A DNA stretch of 29,183 nucleotides, taken from the NCBI GenBank assembly GCA_050945135.1, contig JBMNSJ010000026.1, positions 1 through 29,183 of the forward strand. Direction: 5' to 3'. Source of the DNA: WRIS01 sp050945135 (lineage in GTDB: Bacteria; Actinomycetota; Coriobacteriia; Coriobacteriales; Eggerthellaceae). The notes under the pieces are model-generated. The model saw only the letters and a program-made list of their open reading frames with translations. It was not told the origin of the DNA and made no database searches. Positions within the stretch are counted from its first letter, which is position 1; each line of letters begins with the position of its first letter. Below, piece after piece: positions 16,231 to 25,425 of the stretch. The translations under genes were made by a program, and so were the position numbers.

Positions 16231-17457
16231 ATGACCACACCCTATTTGCAATTAAATCCTGAGATTGAAAAACAGATTACTCGCGACGCCGCCACCAGCT
16301 ACCTCAACCCATATCGCTGCGAAGAATCTACCGTGCTAAGAAGAGAGAACAACCCTCACGACAAGGCAACCATAACGCGAACTGCTTTTGGCCGCGACAT
16401 GGAAAAAGTAATCAATATCCCTGCCTATAACCGCTACGCCGATAAAACGCAGGTTTTTTCAATGGTTGAAAATGATGATATCTGTCGTAGGGGTCTTCAC
16501 GTGCAACTCGTATCTCGAATCGCCCGAAATATCGGTCGCATCTTAAAGCTTAACACTGAACTGATTGAAGCTATATCACTTGGACACGACATAGGACACA
16601 CTCCTTTTGGGCATGCCGGGGAGCGCTTTTTGAACAGCCTCTACCATCACGAAACAGGACGCTACTTTAACCACAATGTTCACTCTGTCCGCGTTCTCGA
16701 TAAACTATACCGTCGTAATATCAGCCTTCAAACCCTTGATGGTGTCTTGTGCCATAACGGCGAATTTGAACAGCAGGTCCTTTATATGGAGCCCCGTAAT
16801 TCCTTCTCGGAGTTCGACGAGCTCATCGAATCTTGCTACATCGATGAAAGCACTATCGGTAGCTTGCGACCATCCACCCTAGAAGCTTGTGTTGTGCGCG
16901 TGAGTGATATGGTTGCCTATCTTGGTAAAGATAGGCAAGACGCGTTTGAGATGGGTATCATCTCTTCGCTGAATCCTTTCGAGAGCTCGGTTATTGGAAA
17001 GCAAAACGCTGCAATAATCAACAATCTTACGGTTGACATCGTAAACAATAGCTACGGAAAAGACCACATCATAATGAGTGAAGAAGTTTTCCAAGACCTG
17101 AAGCGTGCGAAAAAACAAAACTACGATTTGATCTATCTCCAAGAGGGCGTGATTTCGGGAACTGGCAACATCGTGGAGAGCATGTTTGCCGATATGTATG
17201 AAAAACTTCTTGATGATTATCGGACAAACAATACAGAATCACCGCTGTTTAAGCACCACGTTACAAATCTTGCAACCCGCTCAAAAACCTTTACCGCGCA
17301 AGACTATCTCAAAGAGGAGCCTAATCAGATAATCGTTGATTATATGGCTTCAATGACCGATAGCTATTTCATCGCGTTATACGAATACCTCTTTCCGGGA
17401 AGCGAGAAGCATATTATTACTAAGTCATATTGTGATAATCTCTTAGGAAACCACTAA
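16231..17457 (+). CDS. dGTPase-family HD phosphohydrolase
   Basis: A 408-residue HD-domain protein. The metal site is seen in H90 (RRGLHVQ), HD at 119-120 within LGHDIGHTPFGHAGE, and a later Asp in RVSDMVAY. This is the pattern of deoxyguanosinetriphosphate triphosphohydrolases, which cleave dNTPs to deoxynucleoside and triphosphate and so affect dNTP pools. The ATG at 16231 is chosen over 16225 because AAGAGAGAG ends 7 bases before it. Its divergence from dnaG supports a replication link. It is assigned to the family; the nucleotide preferred is not certain. Confidence 0.88.
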   Translation: MTTPYLQLNPEIEKQITRDAATSYLNPYRCEESTVLRRENNPHDKATITRTAFGRDMEKVINIPAYNRYADKTQVFSMVENDDICRRGLHVQLVSRIARNIGRILKLNTELIEAISLGHDIGHTPFGHAGERFLNSLYHHETGRYFNHNVHSVRVLDKLYRRNISLQTLDGVLCHNGEFEQQVLYMEPRNSFSEFDELIESCYIDESTIGSLRPSTLEACVVRVSDMVAYLGKDRQDAFEMGIISSLNPFESSVIGKQNAAIINNLTVDIVNNSYGKDHIIMSEEVFQDLKRAKKQNYDLIYLQEGVISGTGNIVESMFADMYEKLLDDYRTNNTESPLFKHHVTNLATRSKTFTAQDYLKEEPNQIIVDYMASMTDSYFIALYEYLFPGSEKHIITKSYCDNLLGNH

Positions 17458-17518
17458 CCAAATCGTCGCTCAAAACGTTGAAGCACGCTACTATATACAG
17501 TCAGAAAAGGAGTATTTT

Positions 17519-18070
17519 ATGAGGCTACTCATCGCTTCCGATATACACGGCTCGGTTCCCCACTTTGAACAACTTGTAACACGAATCGAGGAAGAAAATC
17601 CCGATCGTATTATTTTGCTAGGAGATATTCTTTACCATGGACCACGAAATGATCTTTTTGAGGGCTATGGACCAAAAGGAATTCTTGATGTCATCAATGA
17701 ATATAGCGAACGCATTATCGCCGTAAGAGGCAACTGTGATTCTGAGGTTGATCAAATGGTTCTTGACTTCCCCCTTATGGGCGATTATTCAACTTTTTGC
17801 GATGAGCATGGCCATCTTCTTTTCCTCACGCACGGACATATATGGGGACCCGACCATCTACCCGAGCTTCCCCCGCAAAGCGCTTTTCTCTATGGACACA
17901 CGCACCGAAAGCAAGCAGAAATATGCAATGGAATCGCTCTCATAAATCCAGGGAGCGTATCTCTCCCAAGAGACGGATCGCATAGTTATGCAAGCTATGA
18001 AAACGAGTGTTTTTCGTTGAAAGCCCTCGAGGATGGTTCGATAATTACACATTGCTCTTTTGAAAGCTAA
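17519..18070 (+). CDS. yfcE: YfcE-like metallophosphoesterase
   Basis: A 183-residue calcineurin-like phosphodiesterase. All five metal motifs are visible: SDIHG (D8, H10), GDILYHG (D36), GNCDS (N72), THGH (H105) and GHTHR (H127, H129). YfcE proteins hydrolyse phosphodiesters in vitro; the cell substrate is unknown. AAAGGAG is 8 bases before the ATG. It lies 61 bases after the dGTPase-family gene on the same strand, with no terminator between, so co-transcription is likely. Confidence 0.9.
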   Translation: MRLLIASDIHGSVPHFEQLVTRIEEENPDRIILLGDILYHGPRNDLFEGYGPKGILDVINEYSERIIAVRGNCDSEVDQMVLDFPLMGDYSTFCDEHGHLLFLTHGHIWGPDHLPELPPQSAFLYGHTHRKQAEICNGIALINPGSVSLPRDGSHSYASYENECFSLKALEDGSIITHCSFES

Positions 18071-18121
18071 GCACTTTTCTTACGTGTAATTGTTACAACA
18101 AGTCAACTACCTGGGACGTTG

Positions 18122-18151
18122 TTGTCAGCATCATCAATTAAGCGATATAAT
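18122..18151 (+). promoter_or_regulatory. Sigma-70-type promoter of the LytTR gene
   Basis: TTGTCA (18122-18127), an 18-base spacer and a perfect TATAAT (18146-18151). Transcription should begin near 18158, followed by a short leader with GGGGGGGTGG as ribosome binding site. This is the best promoter in the window and rules out the longer open frame that begins at 18090. Confidence 0.8.
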
Positions 18152-18182
18152 ACCTCCAGGATATTGGGGGGGTGGCACTACT

Positions 18183-18923
18183 TTGATACATATTGCTATG
18201 TGTGGGAATAATCTCGATTTGTTTTCATTTCTCACTCAAGAAATCGAGAAATATCAACGAAATCATAAACGACTAGATATTAAGCTACGAACAATTACAA
18301 ACCGAAAATCAATACGCAAGGCACTCAGCGGAGATTCACGTATTGGTATTTATTTCCTTGATTGCGATTCTCTTACTGAAAACGGATTAGCACTCGCAAA
18401 AGAAATTCGAGACTCTATTCCCGATGCAGTCATGGTGTTTTTAAGCTCGACAAAAGAGCTTGCCTACGATGCCTATACCTGTCATGCCCAAAGGTTTCTT
18501 CTGTATCCGATTGTACAAAAACAACTATTTGAAGCGCTCGATCATACCATCGCATACGTAAACGGCATTCAGAAGAAAGTGTTCGGCCTGCAAACAAGTA
18601 GTGGTCTCGCCAAGATTGCCTACAATCAGCTGACCCACATTGAATCAAAAGACAGGCAATTACGTGCTCACTGCAAAAATGGACGCATATATCGCTCGGT
18701 AGCATTAAGAAGTTCGGTTGAAAAGACGCTCACTGTCTTACTTTCCGATCAACACTTTGTGCAGGTACACAAGTCCTTCGTAGTGAATATGAGCCATATC
18801 AAATCCATTAGCTACAAAGCGCTCACCATGCAAAATGGCGCCCAGATACCCATTGCTCAATCTCGTTACGCCGAAGTACGCTCAAGTTATCGAGAGTTTA
18901 TTGGTCTCGATGCAAGCGATTAG
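18183..18923 (+). CDS. LytTR-family response regulator with degenerate receiver domain
   Basis: A 246-residue protein: receiver-like domain (1-120) and LytTR DNA-binding domain (about 132-240, with the typical FVQVHKSFVVNMSHI). The start is TTG at 18183, placed by the promoter at 18122-18151 and the G-rich SD; the reading frame upstream is an artefact. In the receiver part the phospho-acceptor Asp is present (FLDCD, D60), but the acidic pair near the N-terminus reads GN (MCGNN) and the conserved Lys before Pro is Tyr (LLYP, Y108). Phosphorylation is therefore doubtful. No histidine kinase gene is adjacent. The gene ends 15 bases from the convergent ribF. The target is unknown. Confidence 0.85.
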   Translation: MIHIAMCGNNLDLFSFLTQEIEKYQRNHKRLDIKLRTITNRKSIRKALSGDSRIGIYFLDCDSLTENGLALAKEIRDSIPDAVMVFLSSTKELAYDAYTCHAQRFLLYPIVQKQLFEALDHTIAYVNGIQKKVFGLQTSSGLAKIAYNQLTHIESKDRQLRAHCKNGRIYRSVALRSSVEKTLTVLLSDQHFVQVHKSFVVNMSHIKSISYKALTMQNGAQIPIAQSRYAEVRSSYREFIGLDASD

Positions 18924-18938
18924 GTAATTCAAAAGTAT

Positions 18939-19868
18939 TTAAAGACTAAGGTTTTCGTGAACCCATGCAATGTTGGAAAGAACGGTTTTGCTCAGTTCCT
19001 CAACAGATTCAAAGTTAATCATGGGACGCAAGAACTCAATAAACTCAACCTTGATTGATTCGCCATAAATCTCTCCGGCGAAATCAAGGATGTGGACTTC
19101 ACAAGTTGCAGTGGTTTCATCTGCAAACATCGGAGAAACCCCCACAGAAACTGCTGCCTTATATCTCACTCCATCCACTTCTGCGTAAGCTGCATACACA
19201 CCCTCGCCCAAGGCCTGAATGCTCGGATCGAGGGTGAGATTTGCGGTTCTAAAGCCCAACCCAGAGCCTTCCCCTCTTCCCGGGCGCACCAAACCGCGAA
19301 TGAAATACGATTTTCCAAGCAGCTCGTTTGCTTTTTGTATATCCGTCTCTTTAAGAAGTAGTCGAATTCGTGTGGAGGTTATAGGCTTGTCATCAAGGCT
19401 TTTAAGATCATGAGCATGTATAGTGGTTCCCAGGTTTGAGCCCCACTCCTCTAGCTCTTTAATTGTTCCTGCCGCTTTAGCTCCGAACCTAAAATCAAAA
19501 CCTACATGAAGGCTTTCTGGAGCAAAGCCATTAAAAGTGTTCTGAAGAAATTCGAAAGGCTCGAGGGCGGCAAACTCTTTGGTAAAAGGAAGAATTACCA
19601 CCGCATCGACACCGCTCTCTGCAAGCAAGGAAACTCTATCACCGTTGCTCATCAGCTTCTGGAGTCGTGTTGGGTGAAGCATTTCATCTGGGTCGACATC
19701 AAAGGTTAAAGCAATGCTCTTTCCTCCCGAAGCCGCAGCAGATTCGCACGCGCAACCGATGAGAAACTGATGCCCTCTGTGGACGCCATCAAATACTCCA
19801 AAAGCGCAGGAAGCCCCTTTAAAGAAGGCATGGTTAAAATTCTCGTCAACTCTAATAACTGCTGCCAC
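18939..19868 (-). CDS. ribF: Bifunctional riboflavin kinase / FAD synthetase
   Basis: A 309-residue enzyme making FMN and then FAD. The N-terminal nucleotidyltransferase has FGVFDGVHRGH (23-33); the C-terminal flavokinase has LGFRTANL (204-211). The usual Pro of the PTAN motif is Arg here (R207), while T208 and N210 are kept. A GTG at 19868 with GGGGG 6 bases upstream is preferred over the GTG at 19892, which lies deeper inside truB; even so the start overlaps the 3' end of truB by 17 bases. It is the last gene of the rimP operon. FMN and FAD could support the many redox enzymes expected in this anaerobe. Confidence 0.92.
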   Translation of the reverse strand: MAAVIRVDENFNHAFFKGASCAFGVFDGVHRGHQFLIGCACESAAASGGKSIALTFDVDPDEMLHPTRLQKLMSNGDRVSLLAESGVDAVVILPFTKEFAALEPFEFLQNTFNGFAPESLHVGFDFRFGAKAAGTIKELEEWGSNLGTTIHAHDLKSLDDKPITSTRIRLLLKETDIQKANELLGKSYFIRGLVRPGRGEGSGLGFRTANLTLDPSIQALGEGVYAAYAEVDGVRYKAAVSVGVSPMFADETTATCEVHILDFAGEIYGESIKVEFIEFLRPMINFESVEELSKTVLSNIAWVHENLSL

Positions 19869-20850
19869 GTAAAACCCCCGTTGAGAACACACACTTCGGC
19901 TTTAAGCTATGTGTCACCTGATCATATCCATATATTGCTAATAGTTCATTTTTTGCGACAATCGAGAATAGCTCATCATGTTCAAGGTCGCATTCGCCAA
20001 CAAGTATACCAGTTGCTGCCTTTGTCTGATCCTTCGTATTCTCACTCATACTCTCGAACATATTGTGCTCAAGTGCCGCACCATTTTTAATAAGTGTAAC
20101 AAATCTTTCTTTAATCTCTAAAGTCTTATAGCCCAGTAAGGGTACAGGATCTATAAGGAAAGATTCTGGCGCTTGCTCCAGCTGCGACAATCTTGCACAC
20201 TGATTCATATCGACGCCACCTGAAGCTGTTCTTTCAAGCCTTGTAACATGAGCACAGGTTCCAAGCTTTATGCCTAAATCGCGAGCAATTGATCGAATAT
20301 AGGTACCTTTTGATACTCTTGCATCAATCTCCCACGAAAGATGCCTAGTGCCCTCAGCTTCGATATTCCTCAGAGAACACTCGAATATCTCGATTTCGCG
20401 TGGCTCAAGGCGTACTGCGTCGCCTTTTCTCGCCGCAGCATAAGCACGCTCTCCATTAACCTTAATCGCCGAATAAGCAGGTGGAATTTGTAAATGCTTT
20501 CCCACGAGTGCCTGTACTTCTGTCTTCGCGTAATCACTATCAAAAAGTATTTCGGGTATAGGCTTTTGCTCAATGACTAAGCCCTGGGCATCATCGGTGT
20601 CTGTTGCGCTGCCAAAACAAACTTTAAATCGATACTTCTTATCCTGCGCCATAAGGTATGGGTTTAAACGCGTTGCGGGTCCAATACATACCAACAGTAC
20701 GCCTTGTGCAGAAGGATCAAGCGTGCCTGCGTGCCCGACCCGCCTTTCAGAAAATATTGAACGACATCGGTTTACAACATCGTGTGAAGAGATTCCCGGT
20801 TCTTTATACACGCCCACAATTTGAGATAATCCAGAAGTTCCACGCTTCAT
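19852..20850 (-). CDS. truB: tRNA pseudouridine-55 synthase
   Basis: A 332-residue enzyme that converts U55 of tRNAs to pseudouridine. GISSHDVVNRCR is followed by GHAGTLDPSAQGVL with the catalytic D45. The last 80 residues form the TruB C-terminal region. The C-terminal part is a little longer than in many family members. It is followed by ribF with overlapping ends and lies 51 bases after nrnA. Confidence 0.94.
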   Translation of the reverse strand: MKRGTSGLSQIVGVYKEPGISSHDVVNRCRSIFSERRVGHAGTLDPSAQGVLLVCIGPATRLNPYLMAQDKKYRFKVCFGSATDTDDAQGLVIEQKPIPEILFDSDYAKTEVQALVGKHLQIPPAYSAIKVNGERAYAAARKGDAVRLEPREIEIFECSLRNIEAEGTRHLSWEIDARVSKGTYIRSIARDLGIKLGTCAHVTRLERTASGGVDMNQCARLSQLEQAPESFLIDPVPLLGYKTLEIKERFVTLIKNGAALEHNMFESMSENTKDQTKAATGILVGECDLEHDELFSIVAKNELLAIYGYDQVTHSLKPKCVFSTGVLRGSSY

Positions 20851-20901
20851 ATTGCGAGCCTTTTATGCTCAACAAGCACCGATAGCATATCCAAATCGCT
20901 T

Positions 20902-21891
20902 CTACTTAGAACTCAACGCTGAAGGAAGGAGGTTCTTGACTTTTTCAACAGCTTCTTCGAGCGAAGAAAATATGGTGAAACCAGCAGCCGCCTTATGTCC
21001 TCCCCCTTTGAACTGACGAGCGAACGCGGCAACATCAGTATCATCTTTTGCCCGGATGCTCCCCCTCACAGAACCATCCTGCTCACGCAACATGCATGCG
21101 ACTCGAGCTCCCTTTAGTTCTCGTAGCGTATTAATGATAGGGTCGGCATCAACCTTATTTCCTGAGCAGGCCTCGAAATCACTCAAGCTTAAGTAACTAA
21201 GCACGTAAGACCCATCTTCGGGCACATAGAGGCGATCGAGGGCTAGAGACTCAAGCTTTAGCGAAGCAAGGCTTCTTGTTTGGAATACCTCTCGGGCGAT
21301 GTTTGCGGGATTGGCCCCTGCACTCACCATCTGACTTGCAGCTTCAAAAGAAGCCGCATCTGCATTCTGAAAACGAAAGCCACCCGTGTCGGTCATCAAT
21401 CCCGTATAAGCACATATGGCCATTTCGGGAGTATAGGCAACACCCATCTCTGCTATCAAGTTCCAAATAATCATGGTAGTTGACGCCATACGAGGGTCAA
21501 CATAGTTTAAATCAGACATAGGCTTATCGACGCCATGATGGTCAATCGTAATGGTAGTTTTACAGCGAGTATGTATTTCACTCGCCTGACCGATACGATC
21601 AAGAGTAGGAACATCTACAGCAATAAATACATCTGGGCTTTCGACAAAGGCTTGAGCCGGCACTAACTCTTGAGCACCGGGCAAAAAGGTAAGACCCTCT
21701 TCAATTTTTTCATCTTTAACTAAAATGCACTGCGCCTCTTTACCAAGAGCCCGAAGAGCATGACTGAGTGCTAGCTGCGACCCAACACAATCGCCATCAG
21801 GGCTTACGTGCCCACAAATTACAAAACTATCAAACTCACTGATACGATGAGCAATGTCAGTTAAGGAATCGCACGTGAAGCCTTCACTCAT
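20902..21891 (-). CDS. nrnA: DHH-family oligoribonuclease / pAp phosphatase
   Basis: A 329-residue DHH/DHHA1 phosphoesterase of the NrnA group, which degrades short RNA oligomers and may hydrolyse pAp. Metal motifs: HVSPDGD (H28, D32, D34), IDHH (D117-H119), TDTGG, and GGGHKAAAG (296-304) in the DHHA1 domain. A longer frame begins at 21945, but AGAGG stands 5 bases before the ATG at 21891, giving an 8-base overlap with rbfA. It completes the RNA-processing set of this operon. Confidence 0.9.
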   Translation of the reverse strand: MSEGFTCDSLTDIAHRISEFDSFVICGHVSPDGDCVGSQLALSHALRALGKEAQCILVKDEKIEEGLTFLPGAQELVPAQAFVESPDVFIAVDVPTLDRIGQASEIHTRCKTTITIDHHGVDKPMSDLNYVDPRMASTTMIIWNLIAEMGVAYTPEMAICAYTGLMTDTGGFRFQNADAASFEAASQMVSAGANPANIAREVFQTRSLASLKLESLALDRLYVPEDGSYVLSYLSLSDFEACSGNKVDADPIINTLRELKGARVACMLREQDGSVRGSIRAKDDTDVAAFARQFKGGGHKAAAGFTIFSSLEEAVEKVKNLLPSALSSK

Positions 21892-22237
21892 GAGTTCCTC
21901 TTTTCGCATCTCTTTGAAGCGCCGAAGCAATTCGTTCGGCTTCATCTACAGAGGTATCGAGATAAAATCTTAGCTCTGGGGTTACACGCCAGGTAAGCTG
22001 CTTGCCCATCAACGAGCGAATGCGCCCAGAAGCAGCCTGAAATGCGGCCTCGACTTCTTCGTAACGGCTGGGCTCTGTTGAATAGAACACCTTGCATACG
22101 CTGCGATCATAGCTTACTTCGCAAGAAACAATGGTAACGAGTTCGAGCCGAGGATCTGATACCTCAAACAGCATAATATGCGCGATGATTTCGCGAGCCT
22201 GCTCGTTTACCTTCCTATTTCCGCCACTTTGCTTCAT
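21884..22237 (-). CDS. rbfA: 30S ribosome-binding factor A
   Basis: A 117-residue RbfA protein, a late 30S maturation factor with a KH-like fold. The order infB-rbfA and the typical middle segment (VSDPRLELVTIVSCEVSYD) support it. It lies 29 bases after infB and overlaps the start of nrnA. Confidence 0.92.
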   Translation of the reverse strand: MKQSGGNRKVNEQAREIIAHIMLFEVSDPRLELVTIVSCEVSYDRSVCKVFYSTEPSRYEEVEAAFQAASGRIRSLMGKQLTWRVTPELRFYLDTSVDEAERIASALQRDAKRGTHE

Positions 22238-22266
22238 ATATACATTCTTCTTTCATCTGAAATAAT

Positions 22267-25104
22267 TTATTCCGTCCGCTCAACCTCAACGACACGGTAG
22301 CCCTCGATTGTATCGCCGATCTTAATATCCTGAAAACCAACGATACCAATACCACACTCATATCCGCTGCGAACTGATTTAACATCGTCTTTGAAACGAC
22401 GCAGACTGTCTATCGCTCCCTCATACACAATGGTTCCATCACGAACAACACGAACCGTGTCTTCACGCGAAATCTCACCCTCGATAACATAGCAACCTGC
22501 AATAGTGCCAATCTTAGGTACCTTAAAGAGCTCCCGTACCTCAGCAATTCCCGTGTCTTCTTCAACCATATCAGGTGATAACAGACCTACACGAGCTGCA
22601 TTAATATCTTCGATTGCCTGATAGATGATTCGATAGAGGCGAATATCAACTTTTTCTTTTTCCGCCTGCTGTTTAGACTTACCGGTTGGTCTCACATTGA
22701 AGCCAATGATAATCGCGTCACTAGCTGCAGCCAAGGTTACGTCGGTCTCAGTGATACCACCTACTGCAGAATGCACAATATTGATGTGAACCTCAGATTG
22801 GTCCATCTTGTTGAAGGCATCCACCAACGCTTCGATGGAGCCTTGCACATCAGCTTTAACGATGAGATTCAAATCAGTTTGTTTGCCTGCTTCAATACGA
22901 CTAAACAAATCATCGAGACTCATATGAGACTTGGTCTCTTGTTCGGCTAGACGTGCTCGCAAGGCACGTTCCTCGGCAAGCTTACGAGCGTCACGTTCAT
23001 CTTCAAAGACTCTAAACTCATCGCCTGCAGTAGGTACAGAATTCAAGCCAACGATTTCAACAGGGTCTGCAGGCTTTGCATCCTCAACAGGTAGACCACG
23101 TGGGTTGATAAGAGCGCGAACTCGTCCGTATGAACTACCCGCCACAACGGAATCACCCTGCCTCAAGGTTCCACGTTGTACCAAGACTGTAGCAACTGGG
23201 CCTCGTCCTTTGTCAAGATTTGCCTCGATTACAAAACCCGAAGCCTCAACATCAGGATTAGCTTTCAGTTCAAGAACATCAGCTTGCAGAAGGATTGTCT
23301 CAAGCAGATCATCGATATGAAGTTTCTTTTTAGCAGAAACTTCAACAAACATGTTAGTGCCGCCCCATTCCTCAGGAATGACGCCGTATTCGGTTAACTC
23401 TTGCCTAACCTTATCAGGATTTGCTCCTGGCTTATCTATCTTATTAACCGCAACCACAATGGGAACTTCTGCAGCCTTAGCATGATTGATTGCCTCAATG
23501 GTTTGAGGCATAACGCCATCATCGGCGGCTACAACCAATACGATAACATCGGTTACCTGTGCTCCGCGCGCACGCATAGCAGTAAAGGATTCGTGACCCG
23601 GTGTGTCAATGAAAGATATCTGACGATCGTTGATGTTTGCCACCGAAGCACCGATATGCTGCGTAATGCCACCCGCTTCGCTTTCCACAACGCCCGTATT
23701 TCGTATCGCATCAAGGAGAGAAGTTTTTCCGTGGTCAACATGACCCATTACCGTAACAACAGGAGGACGTGTCTTGAGGTCTTCTTCCCGATCATGATAA
23801 ACAACTGCGTATTCTTCTTCCGGGGAAACCACTCGAACTTTTCTACCCATATCATCAGCAATTAGCTCAATCAAGTCATCGCTCATTGATTGCGTCAAAG
23901 TTAAAACCTGCCCAAGCATAAACAATCGTTTGATGACGTCGTTTGGAGCAACACCCAAAAGTTCTGCAAATTTCGATACAGTAGCTCCCTGCACAACCTC
24001 AAGCACAGAATCATCTAAGACAAGGTCTGGATCGAGACCCTTTTCAATTGCATCGAGCTCCGCTTTCTCGCGCGCTTCTGCTTCACGTTTTTCTTTACGC
24101 TTTTTACGGCGTCCTTCGCCTTCTTGCGATGCAGCCTCAACAGCAGCACGTGCCTCAGCCAGAACTTTATCTCTCTGAAGTTTTTCTGCCTGCACTGCCA
24201 TCTGTGCGTAACGATCTTCGTTAGATTTCTCACTAAGAAGCTCGGGAACTTCTGGTTCGAAATTACGTTTCCGAGAACTTTTACCCTGCTTTTTGGGAGC
24301 TTTACCTTGCTTAGCGTCTCGTTCATCAGCCTGAGGCGCAGAAGCACTCTTCGAGCCTCTTTCATCAGCTTTTGAAGCAGTTTTCGCGCTAGCTTTTTCT
24401 GCTTTTCGCTCGTTCATGCGCTTTTTTTCGTTCTCAATTTGAGAAAGAAGATCACCAAATGACGATTTTGAAGGAGCGCCTACCGCTGCCGGTGCTTGAC
24501 GTGTCTCAGATGGCTTAGTCGAACGTTTGCCACCGCGCTGAGCAGCAAGTGCTTCTTCCACTGCTTGCTTTTTGGCAACCTCCAAGACTGCAGCTTCAGC
24601 ACGCCTGCGAGCTTCCGCCTCACGAGCCTCACGCTTAACACGTTCTTCTTCGCTCTTTATTTGAGCCTCTAAGCTCTCAAACGCTGAAGGATTCGTGCGG
24701 CGCGCAGAATCCGACTCCTCATTTCCACCAGAAGAACCTTCGACTCCCTCGAGCCCCTCTACGCCGTCTTCACCTGGTTCAGAGCCTGCTCTTTTTGCTC
24801 GCTCCATCTCGCGGAGCGCACGCTCTTTTTCAACAGCAGCACGACGTGCCGCTTCTTCTTCAGCCTTCTTTTCAGCTGCAACGCGCTGATCTTCAGCAAG
24901 CTTGACAGCCTCTTTGTCTTCAAGCTTTCCGGCGCGTTGTTTAATTTCAGGCTCAATATTTTTCCGAACCTTATCAACATAGGCATCGTTTAAGACACTC
25001 GCATGGCTTTTCGCAGGTATCTTCATCTCGGCTAAACGGTCAAGGAGATCCTTGCTGTTCATACCAAATTCTTTTGCCAACTCATGGACACGCATGCTGG
25101 CCAT
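22267..25104 (-). CDS. infB: Translation initiation factor IF-2
   Basis: A 945-residue initiation factor. IF2_N begins at the N-terminus (MRVHELAKEFGM), followed by a long charged, Ala/Lys/Arg/Glu-rich linker (about 60-370), the second IF2_N-like segment, and the G domain: GHVDHGKT (454-461), DTPGHE and NKID. Domains II to IV follow. A longer frame starts at 25167 inside ylxR; the ATG at 25104 is chosen for its SD AGGAG 6 bases upstream and the standard MRVHELAK opening. The linker has low complexity and varies among species. Confidence 0.95.
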   Translation of the reverse strand: MASMRVHELAKEFGMNSKDLLDRLAEMKIPAKSHASVLNDAYVDKVRKNIEPEIKQRAGKLEDKEAVKLAEDQRVAAEKKAEEEAARRAAVEKERALREMERAKRAGSEPGEDGVEGLEGVEGSSGGNEESDSARRTNPSAFESLEAQIKSEEERVKREAREAEARRRAEAAVLEVAKKQAVEEALAAQRGGKRSTKPSETRQAPAAVGAPSKSSFGDLLSQIENEKKRMNERKAEKASAKTASKADERGSKSASAPQADERDAKQGKAPKKQGKSSRKRNFEPEVPELLSEKSNEDRYAQMAVQAEKLQRDKVLAEARAAVEAASQEGEGRRKKRKEKREAEAREKAELDAIEKGLDPDLVLDDSVLEVVQGATVSKFAELLGVAPNDVIKRLFMLGQVLTLTQSMSDDLIELIADDMGRKVRVVSPEEEYAVVYHDREEDLKTRPPVVTVMGHVDHGKTSLLDAIRNTGVVESEAGGITQHIGASVANINDRQISFIDTPGHESFTAMRARGAQVTDVIVLVVAADDGVMPQTIEAINHAKAAEVPIVVAVNKIDKPGANPDKVRQELTEYGVIPEEWGGTNMFVEVSAKKKLHIDDLLETILLQADVLELKANPDVEASGFVIEANLDKGRGPVATVLVQRGTLRQGDSVVAGSSYGRVRALINPRGLPVEDAKPADPVEIVGLNSVPTAGDEFRVFEDERDARKLAEERALRARLAEQETKSHMSLDDLFSRIEAGKQTDLNLIVKADVQGSIEALVDAFNKMDQSEVHINIVHSAVGGITETDVTLAAASDAIIIGFNVRPTGKSKQQAEKEKVDIRLYRIIYQAIEDINAARVGLLSPDMVEEDTGIAEVRELFKVPKIGTIAGCYVIEGEISREDTVRVVRDGTIVYEGAIDSLRRFKDDVKSVRSGYECGIGIVGFQDIKIGDTIEGYRVVEVERTE

Positions 25105-25123
25105 ACACAACTCCTCATCTATC

Positions 25124-25399
25124 CTATATGCACATCGCATCTCTGAAATCAGAGATGATGTACTCATGCTTCTCGCCTGCGATTTTCTCTTTTAAAGCAC
25201 GCCCCAAACGTCCTGAGGACAGAGCCGCTTCGAGACATTTCTCCGAGCACACATATGCCCCCCGGCCAGGCATCTTACCTTTTATATCAATGACGACACT
25301 CCCAGATTCATCACACACAATCCGTACAAGCTGTTCTCTTTGTACCTTCTGTGCGCAGGTAACGCAGGTTCTTTGTCTTTTCTGAGTCGCTGTCTTCAT
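25124..25399 (-). CDS. ylxR: YlxR-family RNA-binding protein (DUF448)
   Basis: A 91-residue protein of the YlxR family, usually found between nusA and infB and thought to bind RNA or regulate transcription. RTCVTCAQK and GRGAYVC are family features. The start could be the ATG at 25399 or an in-frame TTG at 25408; neither has a strong SD. It lies 19 bases ahead of infB and 26 bases after nusA. Confidence 0.9.
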   Translation of the reverse strand: MKTATQKRQRTCVTCAQKVQREQLVRIVCDESGSVVIDIKGKMPGRGAYVCSEKCLEAALSSGRLGRALKEKIAGEKHEYIISDFRDAMCI

Positions 25400-25425
25400 A
25401 TGATTCAATCTTTAAAACCTAAACT

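Noticed and set aside
18090..18182. N-terminal extension of the LytTR protein
   Set aside because: It would be translated from DNA upstream of and across the promoter (TTGTCA/TATAAT); the extra residues do not belong to a receiver domain.
21892..21945. Longer start of nrnA inside rbfA
   Set aside because: Adds 18 residues unlike the family; a better SD-ATG pair lies at 21891.
24400..25050. Repeated Ala/Lys/Arg/Glu stretches as a nucleotide repeat or mobile element
   Set aside because: They are the low-complexity linker of IF-2, coded by varied codons, not a DNA repeat.
25105..25167. Longer start of infB inside ylxR
   Set aside because: Adds 21 residues before the standard IF2 N-terminus; SD favours 25104.
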